Part shown: positions 36,971 to 45,109 of the stretch, piece by piece
Numbering within the stretch: the first letter of the stretch is position 1
Layout of the letters: every line of letters starts with the position of its first letter
Assembly (NCBI RefSeq): GCF_000702945.1
Contig: NZ_JNLE01000003.1
Coordinates: 786,001-850,000, forward strand
Direction: 5' to 3'
Origin: Clostridium sp. KNHs205
GTDB taxonomy: Bacteria > Bacillota > Clostridia > Lachnospirales > Lachnospiraceae
DNA length: 64,000 nucleotides
Position numbers and translations under genes: made by a program
Notes under the pieces: model-generated
Database searches by the model: none
What the model was told of the DNA's origin: nothing
Seen by the model: the letters and a program-made list of their open reading frames with translations, nothing else

Positions 36971-37234
36971 TATAGAATATAAACCATCTTAGATTGATCC
37001 TTTCATGTTATAGCTTATGTAAAAGTCTTATGATTAATCATTAATTTACTTCTTCCAGAAAAAAAGACTGATTACGGGTCTTATTAAAAATATAGAATAT
37101 GAAGCATTTATAGGTGCCGTACATTATTTGGAAGGCAACCTAAGGGCTGTCATTTGAAATATATGCATGTTACCGAATAAAGTAAAAAAGGTATTGCAAG
37201 CTAAATCTGTCAGGCAAACAGTATTCTGTAACCA

Positions 37235-37466
37235 GATGATTTGTGCTTCTGTTTAGGAGTTTTGCATTGAGAGGTCCCATAGGACACTTAAGTGGCAGAA
37301 ACTGTGACTAGGTAAGCCAGTGCCACTGTTTGAGCAGCACAACCTGCCGCGACCAAAGCTCTCCAGCGAGTTTGGCACTGACTTACCTGCCAGGAACAGT
37401 TACTGGCACTTTAGTGGAATATGGGTTCTCGAACAGCAAAATGCATAAACAGAAGCACAAATCATC
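37235..37466. repeat. Long imperfect palindrome, copy 2
   Basis: The outer 21-base arms starting GATGATTTGTGCTTC (37235) and ending GAAGCACAAATCATC (37466) are perfect complements; pairing continues inward with small gaps through AGTGGCAG and GGTAAG(C/T)CAGTGCCA. The 47-base loop read on the minus strand starts AACTCGCTGG and ends GCTCAAACAG, the same termini as the loop of copy 1, while the arms differ in sequence. Confidence 0.85.
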
Positions 37467-37673
37467 GTCCACAGCCGCAACCTCCCGTTCGTCACCAAAA
37501 TAACCAACCAATCAACCAACTATCACAGCCACACACCATCCAAATTCAAAAAACTCTTTTATTATTATAATAGAAATGGTATAATGTACAATACTAAATA
37601 AACTAGGATACTCAAACAATCTACGTTTATAGCCAATTGTGCCATTGGGCATCAATAAAAAGGATGAAGGAAA

Positions 37674-39731
37674 ATGAAAAAGAAAGTTAAAGTAAAAGGT
37701 GCGCTGCAGTCCTATCTAAGATGGCCGCTTTTTCTGTCTTTGCTTTTAATAGTCATGGATATCGGAATAAACCTAGCAGATAAAAAAGCCGGCATGATGA
37801 TGAACGGCTTTGTTGTTGTGTATATCATTATAGCCATGGCATTATACTTTTTTAAAAGACCCGGTATCCTTGGTGACATTGTACGTTTTGCCGCTGACTA
37901 CGGACAGGTGCAGAAACAGCTGCTAAAGGATATGGCGCTGCCTTACGGAGTACTGGATTGTCAGGGAAAGCTTTTGTGGGGAAACAATGAATTTCTTGAA
38001 GTGGTTGGGGATGAAAAGCTGGCGAAAAAGAACATTTCCAAGATTTTTCCTGAGATAACGGATGCGGTATTGCCGGTGGATGTCCAGGATCAGGTTATTC
38101 ATCTGACGAAAGGCAATTTCGCCTACCGAATACTACTGCGTAAGATAACCGCTAACAGCTTTTTTGATGACCAGGGTTGGGATATTGCAGAAGAGGGAAA
38201 TGGAGACGATTCCAACAGCCTGATAGGAATGTATATATACGATGAGACAGAGATTAAATCCCTGGCCCGTTTAAACCAGGATCAAAAGATGATAACCGGA
38301 CTTTTGTATATTGACAATTATGAAGAAGCCCTTGAAAGTATCGATGAAGTAAGAAGATCACTGCTGGTAGCATTAGTAGACCGTAAGATTAATAAGTATA
38401 TGCAAAGTATAGATGCCATTGTAAAGAAGATGGAAAAGGACAAATATATCTTTGTATTTAAATTCAAGTATCTGGCACAGCTTCAGAACAACAAGTTCAA
38501 TTTGTTGGAGGAAGTGCGAACCATCAACATCGGAAATGAAATGTCGGTAACCATCAGTATCGGACTTGGTGTCAATACAGAATCCTACCAGGCAGGTTAT
38601 GAATATGCCAGAGCGGCTATTGATCTGGCACTTGGCCGCGGAGGTGACCAGGCGGTTGTCAAAGATGGTGACAAGATATCATATTACGGCGGTAAGAGCA
38701 TCCAGCTTGAGAAGAGCACCAGGGTAAAGGCCAGAGTAAAAGCCCATGCTTTGAAGGAATTTGTGGAAGCAAAGGACAAAGTAGTGATAATGGGGCATGC
38801 AATTGGTGATGTGGATTCTTTCGGTGCTGCCATCGGTATCTATCGTATCGCCAAGACCTTAAATAAGAAAGCCCATATTGTAATCAATGAGGTTACTACG
38901 TCAGTTAGACCACTAATGACCAGATTCATCAACAATCCGGATTATGAAGATGATATGTTCTTAAAAAGTGAGCAGGCCATTGGCATTGTAGATAACAATA
39001 CCCTTCTTGTAGTTGTGGATGTCAACAGGCCAAGCTATACGGAATGTAAGGAATTACTGGGATTAACCAGAACAATCGTAATCCTGGATCACCATAGACA
39101 GACCGGCGAAGCCATAGAAAATGCCGTACTTTCTTATATTGAGCCCTATGCCTCTTCTTCCTGTGAGATGGTTGCGGAAATTCTTCAATATATCGGTGAC
39201 GGGTTAAGGCTGAAACAGGTGGAAGCGGATGCCATGTATGCTGGTATAATGATAGATACGAACAATTTTCTGACCAAAACGGGTGTAAGAACCTTTGAGG
39301 CGGCGGCTTTCTTAAGAAGAAGCGGTGCAGATGTAACCCGTATCAGAAAAGCTTTCCGTAGTGATATGGATGAATATAAAGCAAAGGCAGAGGCAATCAG
39401 TGGAACAGAAGTTTACATGGAGCATTATGCCCTGACTGTATGTAACGGTGCCGGACTTAGCAGTCCCACGGTTTTAGCGGCCCAGGTTGCCAATGAACTG
39501 CTAAATATTACGAATATCCGTGCTTCTTTTGTTTTTACGGAATTTAATGATAAGATATATTTAAGTGCCAGATCCATTGATGAAGTGAACGTACAGCTGA
39601 TTATGGAAAGACTTGGCGGAGGCGGACATATGAGTGTTGCCGGAGCCCAGTTTACAGGTTGTACTTTATCAGAGGCAGTATATAATCTTAAGACAACACT
39701 TTCAGGTATGAAAAAAGAAGGCGAATTATAA
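37674..39731 (+). CDS. gdpP: c-di-AMP phosphodiesterase GdpP (YybT)
   Basis: Membrane enzyme that cleaves c-di-AMP to pApA, affecting osmotic and wall homeostasis. 685 residues: two membrane helices (about 15-60), a PAS domain (about 75-165), a degenerate GGDEF domain (about 175-335, no GGDEF motif), then the DHH domain with GHAIGDVDSFGAA (374-386), LDHH (471-474) and the DHHA1 part ending in GGGGH (648-652). All metal ligands seem present. It is followed at 36 bases by rplI, as in many Firmicutes. Confidence 0.95.
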   Translation: MKKKVKVKGALQSYLRWPLFLSLLLIVMDIGINLADKKAGMMMNGFVVVYIIIAMALYFFKRPGILGDIVRFAADYGQVQKQLLKDMALPYGVLDCQGKLLWGNNEFLEVVGDEKLAKKNISKIFPEITDAVLPVDVQDQVIHLTKGNFAYRILLRKITANSFFDDQGWDIAEEGNGDDSNSLIGMYIYDETEIKSLARLNQDQKMITGLLYIDNYEEALESIDEVRRSLLVALVDRKINKYMQSIDAIVKKMEKDKYIFVFKFKYLAQLQNNKFNLLEEVRTINIGNEMSVTISIGLGVNTESYQAGYEYARAAIDLALGRGGDQAVVKDGDKISYYGGKSIQLEKSTRVKARVKAHALKEFVEAKDKVVIMGHAIGDVDSFGAAIGIYRIAKTLNKKAHIVINEVTTSVRPLMTRFINNPDYEDDMFLKSEQAIGIVDNNTLLVVVDVNRPSYTECKELLGLTRTIVILDHHRQTGEAIENAVLSYIEPYASSSCEMVAEILQYIGDGLRLKQVEADAMYAGIMIDTNNFLTKTGVRTFEAAAFLRRSGADVTRIRKAFRSDMDEYKAKAEAISGTEVYMEHYALTVCNGAGLSSPTVLAAQVANELLNITNIRASFVFTEFNDKIYLSARSIDEVNVQLIMERLGGGGHMSVAGAQFTGCTLSEAVYNLKTTLSGMKKEGEL

Positions 39732-39767
39732 AGCAACACGATGTGAATGTATGAAGGAGGCTTAATT

Positions 39768-40214
39768 ATGCAGATTATATTATTACAGGATGTAAAAGCA
39801 TTAGGAAAGAAAGGGGAACTGGTAAATGTCAGTGATGGCTATGCCAGAAATTTCATACTCCCCAAAAAGGTTGGTCTTGAGGCCAATGCCAAGAATCTGA
39901 ATGACTTAAAGCTTCAGAAAGCAGCAGAAGAGAAAAAGCAGAAAGAAATCCTGGAAGAAGCAAAAACCCTGGCAAAAGACCTTGAAAGCAAGACCCTGGA
40001 ACTTAAGATAAAGACAGGAGAAGGCGGTAGAACCTTTGGCTCCATCTCCTCAAAAGAAATAGCCCAGGAGTTAAAGACACAGTACAGTCTGGATATTGAT
40101 AAGAAGAAACTACAGATTAACGATCCAATTAAGACAATCGGAACACATACAGTACCTGTTAAGCTGCACCCTCAGGTAACAGCGGAATTAAAGGTTAAGG
40201 TAAGTGAACTATAA
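39768..40214 (+). CDS. rplI: 50S ribosomal protein L9
   Basis: 148 residues, normal length. The N-terminal RNA-binding domain reads MQIILLQDVKALGKKGELVNVSDGYARNFILPK, then the long connecting helix (about 45-75) and the C-terminal domain (GGRTFGSISSKEIAQEL). AAGGAGG before the ATG at 39768 decides the start over the in-frame ATG at 39747. Standard gdpP-rplI-dnaB neighbourhood. Confidence 0.97.
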   Translation: MQIILLQDVKALGKKGELVNVSDGYARNFILPKKVGLEANAKNLNDLKLQKAAEEKKQKEILEEAKTLAKDLESKTLELKIKTGEGGRTFGSISSKEIAQELKTQYSLDIDKKKLQINDPIKTIGTHTVPVKLHPQVTAELKVKVSEL

Positions 40215-40343
40215 TATATAAGCTGTGAAGATTTTTTTACATGGATAAAGTAAAAGCTAAAATTCATCTTATATAGGATAATTATTATCCGGTATAAAAC
40301 CGCCGGGATAGAAGAATCGCCAGGAATTTAGGGAGGAAATACG

Positions 40344-41675
40344 GTGGATGAGGCATTTATAAAAAAAGTACTTCCTCATAACGGGGAAGCTGAGCAGTCG
40401 GTAATTGGCTCTATGATAATGGATAAGGATGCCATAGCGGGGGCTGCCGAGCTGCTTACAGGAGATGACTTTTATCAGCAGAGATTTGGTGTGCTGTTTG
40501 AAGCTATCTTGGAATTATACAATGAGGGTAAGCCGGTTGACCTGATTACCCTTCAGAATAAATTAAAGGAAAAGGAAGCACCGGAAGAGTTAAACAGCCT
40601 GGAGTTTTTCAGGGATATTATAGCATCCGTGCCTACCTCAGCCAATGTCAGATATTATGCGAACATTGTAAAAGAAAAGTCTACCTTAAGACAAATGATT
40701 AAGGTTACGGAATCTATTACCAACGATTGCTATATGGACAAAGAAAAGTTAGAAACCATTATGGAGGATTCCGAAAAGAAAATGTTCGATATCCTTCAGA
40801 AGAGGAATACCGGAGACTTTGTAAGCATCAGGGATATTGTGTTTAAATCTCTTGAGAGTATAGAAGCTGCAGCCAGAAATAAAGGCAGTGTAACCGGTGT
40901 TTCTACAGGTTTTTATGATTTGGATTACAAAACTGCCGGGCTTCAACCCTCGGATCTTATACTTATAGCGGCCAGACCCTCTATGGGTAAGACGGCCTTT
41001 GTTCTTAATATTGCTGAGTATGCTGTTTTAAGAGGAAATGTAACAACTGCCATTTTCAGTTTGGAAATGTCAAAAGACCAGCTGGTAAAACGTATTATGT
41101 CCATGCATTCCAAGGTTAATTCCCAGTCAATCAGAACCGGTGAATTATCGGATGATGACTGGATTAAGCTGGTGGAAAGTGCCAAGGAGATTGGTAATTC
41201 CAATCTGATAATTGATGATACCTCCAGTATTTCCATCGGTGAGCTTCGGTCAAAGTGCAGAAAATACAAGCTGGAATTCAATCTTGGGCTTGTAATCATC
41301 GATTACCTTCAGCTTATGACAGGCAGTAAGAAGAATGAGTCCAGACAGCAGGAAATATCAGAAATCTCAAGATCCCTAAAAGGGCTTGCCAGAGAATTAA
41401 ATGTACCGGTGGTCGCACTGTCACAGCTTAGCCGTGCCGTAGAACAGCGTCCGGATAAAAGGCCCATGCTCTCCGATCTTCGTGAATCCGGAGCTATTGA
41501 GCAGGATGCGGATATTGTAATGTTTATTTACCGTGATGATTATTATAACCATGATTCTGAGGAAGCCGGTATCTCTGAGATTATTATCGGTAAACAAAGA
41601 AATGGTCCTGTAGGAACGGTAAAGCTTGCCTGGCAGTCACAGTTTACCAAATTTGCCAATCTGGAAAGAGGATAA
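40344..41675 (+). CDS. dnaB: Replicative DNA helicase DnaB
   Basis: 443-residue hexameric replication fork helicase. N-terminal domain (PHNGEAEQSVIGSMIMD), RecA-like domain with Walker A ARPSMGKT (210-217), Walker B LVIIDYLQLM, and the DnaB motif SRSLKGLARELNVPVVALSQL. The start is GTG at 40344 with GGGAGG seven bases before; an ATG at 40348 is out of frame. No intein is present. Confidence 0.96.
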   Translation: MDEAFIKKVLPHNGEAEQSVIGSMIMDKDAIAGAAELLTGDDFYQQRFGVLFEAILELYNEGKPVDLITLQNKLKEKEAPEELNSLEFFRDIIASVPTSANVRYYANIVKEKSTLRQMIKVTESITNDCYMDKEKLETIMEDSEKKMFDILQKRNTGDFVSIRDIVFKSLESIEAAARNKGSVTGVSTGFYDLDYKTAGLQPSDLILIAARPSMGKTAFVLNIAEYAVLRGNVTTAIFSLEMSKDQLVKRIMSMHSKVNSQSIRTGELSDDDWIKLVESAKEIGNSNLIIDDTSSISIGELRSKCRKYKLEFNLGLVIIDYLQLMTGSKKNESRQQEISEISRSLKGLARELNVPVVALSQLSRAVEQRPDKRPMLSDLRESGAIEQDADIVMFIYRDDYYNHDSEEAGISEIIIGKQRNGPVGTVKLAWQSQFTKFANLERG

Positions 41676-41730
41676 GGCAGTGGTGCTAATTGTGTCAGGC
41701 TGAAAGAAAATGAAATATGCTGTAAAAAGA

Positions 41731-41772
41731 AGACTTTTTAAAAGAAAAATTATCTTTTAGAAGTCTTTTTTT
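41731..41772 (+). terminator. Terminator after dnaB
   Basis: AGACTT (41731-41736) / AAGTCT (41761-41766) with inner AAAAG/CTTTT, then seven T. Confidence 0.65.
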
Positions 41773-41837
41773 GTTTGGGGATAAGGTCTTTTTGGGTCTG
41801 CTGTCGATGAGAAACTCAAGAAAATCCCCGCTTTTTA

Positions 41838-41865
41838 TTGCATTGGACAACCTCTATGTTATAAT
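41838..41865 (+). promoter_or_regulatory. Promoter of MerR-like gene
   Basis: TTGCAT (41838-41843), 16-base spacer, TATAAT (41860-41865) with extended -10 TGT. Confidence 0.6.
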
Positions 41866-41907
41866 AGAATTAATGTAAATAAATGACAAATCAGAGGAGG
41901 ATGAGGA

Positions 41908-42582
41908 ATGCAGGAAATGCGATATATGATATCGGAGGCCTCAAAAAAAGTGGATGTAGAGCAGCATACCTTACGCTATTGGGAAGAAGAACTCGATATA
42001 CATATTCATCGGAATGAGATGGGTCACAGATATTATAAAGAAGAAGATATTGAAATGTTTAAAGCTGTCAAAATATTTAAAGAGAAGGGGTATCAGCTGC
42101 GAGCAATAAAAATGCTATTACCGGAACTTAAGAAATTAAAGAATCTGGATGAGGAAGAGGTTGGCAGGATTAAGGAAGAATGGGACAGAAAATATGTGGA
42201 CGAGCTGTCAGAAGAGGACACCCATTCCATACCTTTAACAGAAAAGAGTCTGCCGGCAAGGAGTTCTGAGAAGGAAGTTGAGGGCATCCTTGGAAAACCT
42301 GAGCAAAAGCTGGGGCAGTTTAAGGTGATAATGCAAAGTCTCTTTATAGATGCCTTAAAGGATAACAACGAATTAATGGCAGAGACTGTCAGTGAAAATG
42401 TAACAGACCGTGTTATCAAACAGATGGATTATCTGCTGCGTGTAAAAGAGGAAAGAGAAGAAGAAAGATTTAAACAATTTGACCGTACATTGCGTGAGAT
42501 TCAGCTTGGGCGGGCAGAAGCTGCCGCAGGATTTCTAAAGAAAAAGAAAAAAACAACCTTTGGCAGAGGGAAATCAAGATAA
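41908..42582 (+). CDS. MerR-like helix-turn-helix protein with C-terminal basic tail
   Basis: 224 residues. The N-terminal MerR-type winged helix reads YMISEASKKVDVEQHTLRYWEEE and GHRYYKEEDIEMFKAVKIFKEKGYQLRAIKMLL (about 5-70). The rest is charged and helical with a long coiled-coil-like stretch (about 140-205), ending in a Lys/Arg-rich tail (FLKKKKKTTFGRGKSR). It lacks a known ligand domain. Such proteins in Firmicutes include chromosome-anchoring RacA-like and metabolic MerR types; which one this is cannot be decided. GGAGG lies seven bases before the start. Confidence 0.75.
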   Translation: MQEMRYMISEASKKVDVEQHTLRYWEEELDIHIHRNEMGHRYYKEEDIEMFKAVKIFKEKGYQLRAIKMLLPELKKLKNLDEEEVGRIKEEWDRKYVDELSEEDTHSIPLTEKSLPARSSEKEVEGILGKPEQKLGQFKVIMQSLFIDALKDNNELMAETVSENVTDRVIKQMDYLLRVKEEREEERFKQFDRTLREIQLGRAEAAAGFLKKKKKTTFGRGKSR

Positions 42583-42710
42583 ATTCCTTCCCCTTGCCTC
42601 GTTCCATATAAGAGCCACTGATATGGCGTAAAATTACGCAAGGCAGTACTTGCGACCTGACATGCCTGAATTTTAGACGGATTGTAATAGGTTAACAAAA
42701 AAAGACAATA

Positions 42711-42755
42711 AAAAAAGACCGCTGCTTTCTAATTTACCAAGGCAACAGTCTTTTT
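42711..42755. terminator. Bidirectional terminator next to ferredoxin gene
   Basis: AAAAAAGACCGCTGC and GCAACAGTCTTTTT pair around a loop, with A and T tracts on the two sides. It ends the ferredoxin gene on the minus strand. Confidence 0.6.
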
Positions 42756-42765
42756 ATTGAATATA

Positions 42766-42933
42766 TTAAGCTTCAATAGCACCTGTAGGACATGTAGCTG
42801 CACAAGCTCCGCAATCAAGACAGGCATCAGCATCAATTTCATAATGACTAGCACCTTCAGAAATTGCAGAAACGGGACATTCTCCAGCGCAAGCGCCGCA
42901 GCTAATACATTCATCACTTATTTTATATGCCAT
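42766..42933 (-). CDS. fdx: 2[4Fe-4S] ferredoxin
   Basis: Clostridial-type small electron carrier, 55 residues starting MAYKISDECISCGACAGECP. Two cluster motifs: CISCGACAGECP and CLDCGACAATCP (C-x2-C-x2-C-x3-CP each), enough for two [4Fe-4S] clusters. A perfect AAAGGAGG stands before the ATG on the minus strand. Highly alanine- and glycine-rich, as usual for an abundant ferredoxin feeding hydrogenase and pyruvate:ferredoxin oxidoreductase. Single gene with a terminator. Confidence 0.95.
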   Translation of the reverse strand: MAYKISDECISCGACAGECPVSAISEGASHYEIDADACLDCGACAATCPTGAIEA

Positions 42934-43039
42934 AATTATGTACCTCCTTTATATTTTTTTCATCTATTATTTTAATATAAACAAGCCTATAATACAAGTA
43001 AAATATACAATATCTTTCTGGGTAAAGATACCTTGACGA

Positions 43040-43207
43040 TTACTGTTCACTCCACTGCAAAATACCGCAGTTACGTGACAGTAACACGCTTCGCGATGCG
43101 CACAAAACGCAAAAGCGGTGTTTTGTCGCTGCAATTCTCCGGTTTTCTGTGACTTTCGCTTCGCTACACTCACAAAAAACACGTTGCGTTAGTGGCGCTG
43201 AACGTAA
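43040..43207. repeat. Palindromic repeat element between divergent genes
   Basis: The outer ends TTACTGTTCACTCCACTGCAA (starting 43040) and the segment ending GTGGCGCTGAACGTAA (43207) are imperfect inverted repeats. Inside are smaller hairpins (TTACTGTTCAC/GTGACAGTAA; GTTTTCTGTGA/TCACAAAAAAC) with GC-rich loops such as CTTTCGCTTCGCTACAC. It is richer in G+C than its surroundings and sits between the ferredoxin and DUF1858 genes. Confidence 0.55.
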
Positions 43208-43295
43208 CCCTTGACGTACTTCCTTACTTAGATTATAATGTAAGAGTTAACAGAGCAAAATAAGCACATCTTTAGATAAACAAGGAGGAATTAAC

Positions 43296-43499
43296 ATGGC
43301 ACAGGTATCAAAAGATATGACAATCGGTGAAATTATCATGGTTGATCAGGGTGTTGTACCTATTCTCTTAGCTTCCGGAATGCATTGCATCGGATGCCCT
43401 TCATCTCAGGGAGAATCCTTAGAAGAAGCAGCTATGGTACACGGAATGGACGCTGATGAATTATTAAGCACAATCAACGAGTATTTAGAAACTAAATAA
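43296..43499 (+). CDS. DUF1858 redox-disulfide domain protein
   Basis: 67-residue protein made of a single DUF1858 domain. It shows [28 protein letters not shown], with the C-x2-C pair expected of this hybrid-cluster-protein-associated redox domain, then [32 protein letters not shown] precedes the ATG. Probably a small redox or metal-binding protein; no partner gene is adjacent and the biochemical role is not established. Confidence 0.88.
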   Translation: MAQVSKDMTIGEIIMVDQGVVPILLASGMHCIGCPSSQGESLEEAAMVHGMDADELLSTINEYLETK

Positions 43500-43512
43500 T
43501 GAAACGATACAA

Positions 43513-43558
43513 AAAAAGATTCTGTGACACCTTATAAGGTGTATTACAGAATCTTTTT
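43513..43558. terminator. Bidirectional terminator between DUF1858 and mecA genes
   Basis: AAAAAGATTCTGT (43513-43525) / ACAGAATCTTTTT (43546-43558) with inner ACACCTT/AAGGTGT, bordered by A and T tracts. Confidence 0.85.
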
Positions 43559-43587
43559 ATTTTGATTTTCTGTATCGGAAGTATGGA

Positions 43588-44379
43588 TTACAGTTCAGAT
43601 AAAACCTGTATTGCCTTACCCTTTATAATCTGCTCAAAATGCTCATCGTAAAAATAAGTGCTTGCATAAGTTGTAGGCTCAAGTCTGCCGTATTCGGAAA
43701 CGATATTGCAGATTTTATTAAATTCTTCCGGAGTATGTTCTGATTTGGAAATTACCAGATAATAAACGGAATTTAAGGGATTCTTATAGAGTGTATTAAC
43801 TCCAAAGTAGCAATGTGAAATAACGCTGGCAAGCTTTTCGACTTCATCTAACGACTTAAAAGAATATACTTTCATAAGATTGGTCTGATAAGATACGGAT
43901 TTGGCTTCCGTTAGTTTTTCAGAAGGTTCTTCTTTGTTAATGGAAAGGGCTTCCGCTAAGGGAACAAATTCTTCTGAATCCTCTGAGGTGTTATCAGAAA
44001 GCAGATCATCAATCTGTCCAAAGGAACTAATGATTTCATCCGCATAGGAATCGTCATTGTCATCCTCATATATATTATCACTGTCGTGATCGTCTGGCGA
44101 AAATTTGGAGAACCTGGTATCAAGCTCATCAGGATCTTCTACCTTAGTTATAACCAGAATAAGGCATTCCGGTGAAACTGGTATTGCTTCTATCATAAGT
44201 GGTATATCTTCAGCTTCAAATCCAAATTCGTAATTCGCCTGCTGCATCATATCACGGAACAAGGCTTTTGCTTTCTCACTGCCATAAGCTAGCTCACTAA
44301 TACGTAACTCCCGATCCACTAAATCATCTCTGCTCAAAGTACAGCGAATCTGACGTTCGCTAATTTTCTCTATCTTCAT
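43588..44379 (-). CDS. mecA: MecA-like adaptor protein for ClpC
   Basis: 263 residues. The N-terminal domain (MKIEKISERQIRCTLSRDDLVDRELRISELAYGSE) and C-terminal domain (VYSFKSLDEVEKLASVI ... LYKNPLNSVYYLVI) match MecA, which hands substrates to the ClpCP protease. The middle (about 95-165) is highly acidic and low in complexity. In Bacillus MecA controls competence and sporulation regulators; its clients here are unknown. Single gene on the minus strand. Confidence 0.9.
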   Translation of the reverse strand: MKIEKISERQIRCTLSRDDLVDRELRISELAYGSEKAKALFRDMMQQANYEFGFEAEDIPLMIEAIPVSPECLILVITKVEDPDELDTRFSKFSPDDHDSDNIYEDDNDDSYADEIISSFGQIDDLLSDNTSEDSEEFVPLAEALSINKEEPSEKLTEAKSVSYQTNLMKVYSFKSLDEVEKLASVISHCYFGVNTLYKNPLNSVYYLVISKSEHTPEEFNKICNIVSEYGRLEPTTYASTYFYDEHFEQIIKGKAIQVLSEL

Positions 44380-44773
44380 AGAATCACATCCTTTTCTATG
44401 TGCTGGCGTGCATCGAAGTTAAGCATGCCGCGCAGGCATTCTATTGCTGAAACAGACAATAAGTGCTGCAACATTGATATAGTACTAGGTAGAAAGATAT
44501 CTATAGTGATGTTGTATTCAAAGTATAATTTATAAGTTTTACTTAGTCAAGTGATTTTTTCCGCCAATTTCTTGGATTTTCAAACATATGGGGAAATTTA
44601 TCAAATGTGATTTGGCAGATTATTCGTTTCATAAAAGAACCTGCTTATAACTTTAATATATGCCCTGAAGTTCTAAAGATTACACTATTTTATACCAGGA
44701 AGAATCAGGTTGTCTTGCGGGGAAGTTAAATTATTACATATAATAATATAAAATATTTTGAAGGATATTAATA

Positions 44774-44875
44774 ATGGGCTCCGGCAATTCAAACAGATCC
44801 AATTTCATTGAAGTAGATAACAAACACAATTTTTATCAAAGTCGATTTGCAGAACCAAAGTTAGCAACAGGATAA
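44774..44875 (+). CDS. Possible 33-residue small protein
   Basis: Frame beginning MGSGNSNRSNFIEVDNKHNF with GAAGGA eight bases before the ATG. Polar, no membrane segment. No promoter or terminator is obvious and no family is recognised; reported only because composition and ribosome site look better than chance. Confidence 0.25.
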   Translation: MGSGNSNRSNFIEVDNKHNFYQSRFAEPKLATG

Positions 44876-45029
44876 AATTGACCTTATAATTGACCTCTTT
44901 GTATGGAACTAATAGTTTGCCCAAATAATATATTATAACTCCTTTTTATAACTCACCAGGTATTTATATCCTGGTAAAAGTGACGGAGAATACGCGAAAT
45001 GTTTGTGAATTAATATTACTAAAAAATGG

Positions 45030-45058
45030 TTGAGAATACTTTCCGGGGAAGATATAAT
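45030..45058 (+). promoter_or_regulatory. Promoter of kinase/P-loop operon
   Basis: TTGAGA (45030-45035), 17-base spacer, TATAAT (45053-45058). The start site near 45065 rules out the longer in-frame start at 45026. Confidence 0.7.
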
Positions 45059-45109
45059 AAAAGTGGAATCCTTGATATATTCCCGCTTAAACCGAAAAGA
45101 AAGGAGACA

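Larger units (their letters stand above)
36209..37673. other. Gene-free mobile-DNA debris zone
   Basis: No intact gene in 1.46 kb. It contains a long palindrome (36277-36483), a hairpin AATACCGGTT.../...AACCGGTATT (36615-36656), an IS200-like left-end hairpin (36680-36712), a dead tnpA (36799-36970) and a second long palindrome (37235-37466). The stretch 36971-37234 shows nothing recognisable. Confidence 0.75.
44380..45109. other. Intergenic region before kinase gene
   Basis: 730 bases. It holds a possible 33-codon frame (44774-44875) and the kinase promoter (45030-45058). The 44400-44450 part has short GC-rich inverted repeats (GGCGTGCAT, GCATGCC). Otherwise AT-rich with nothing recognised. 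Confidence 0.5.
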
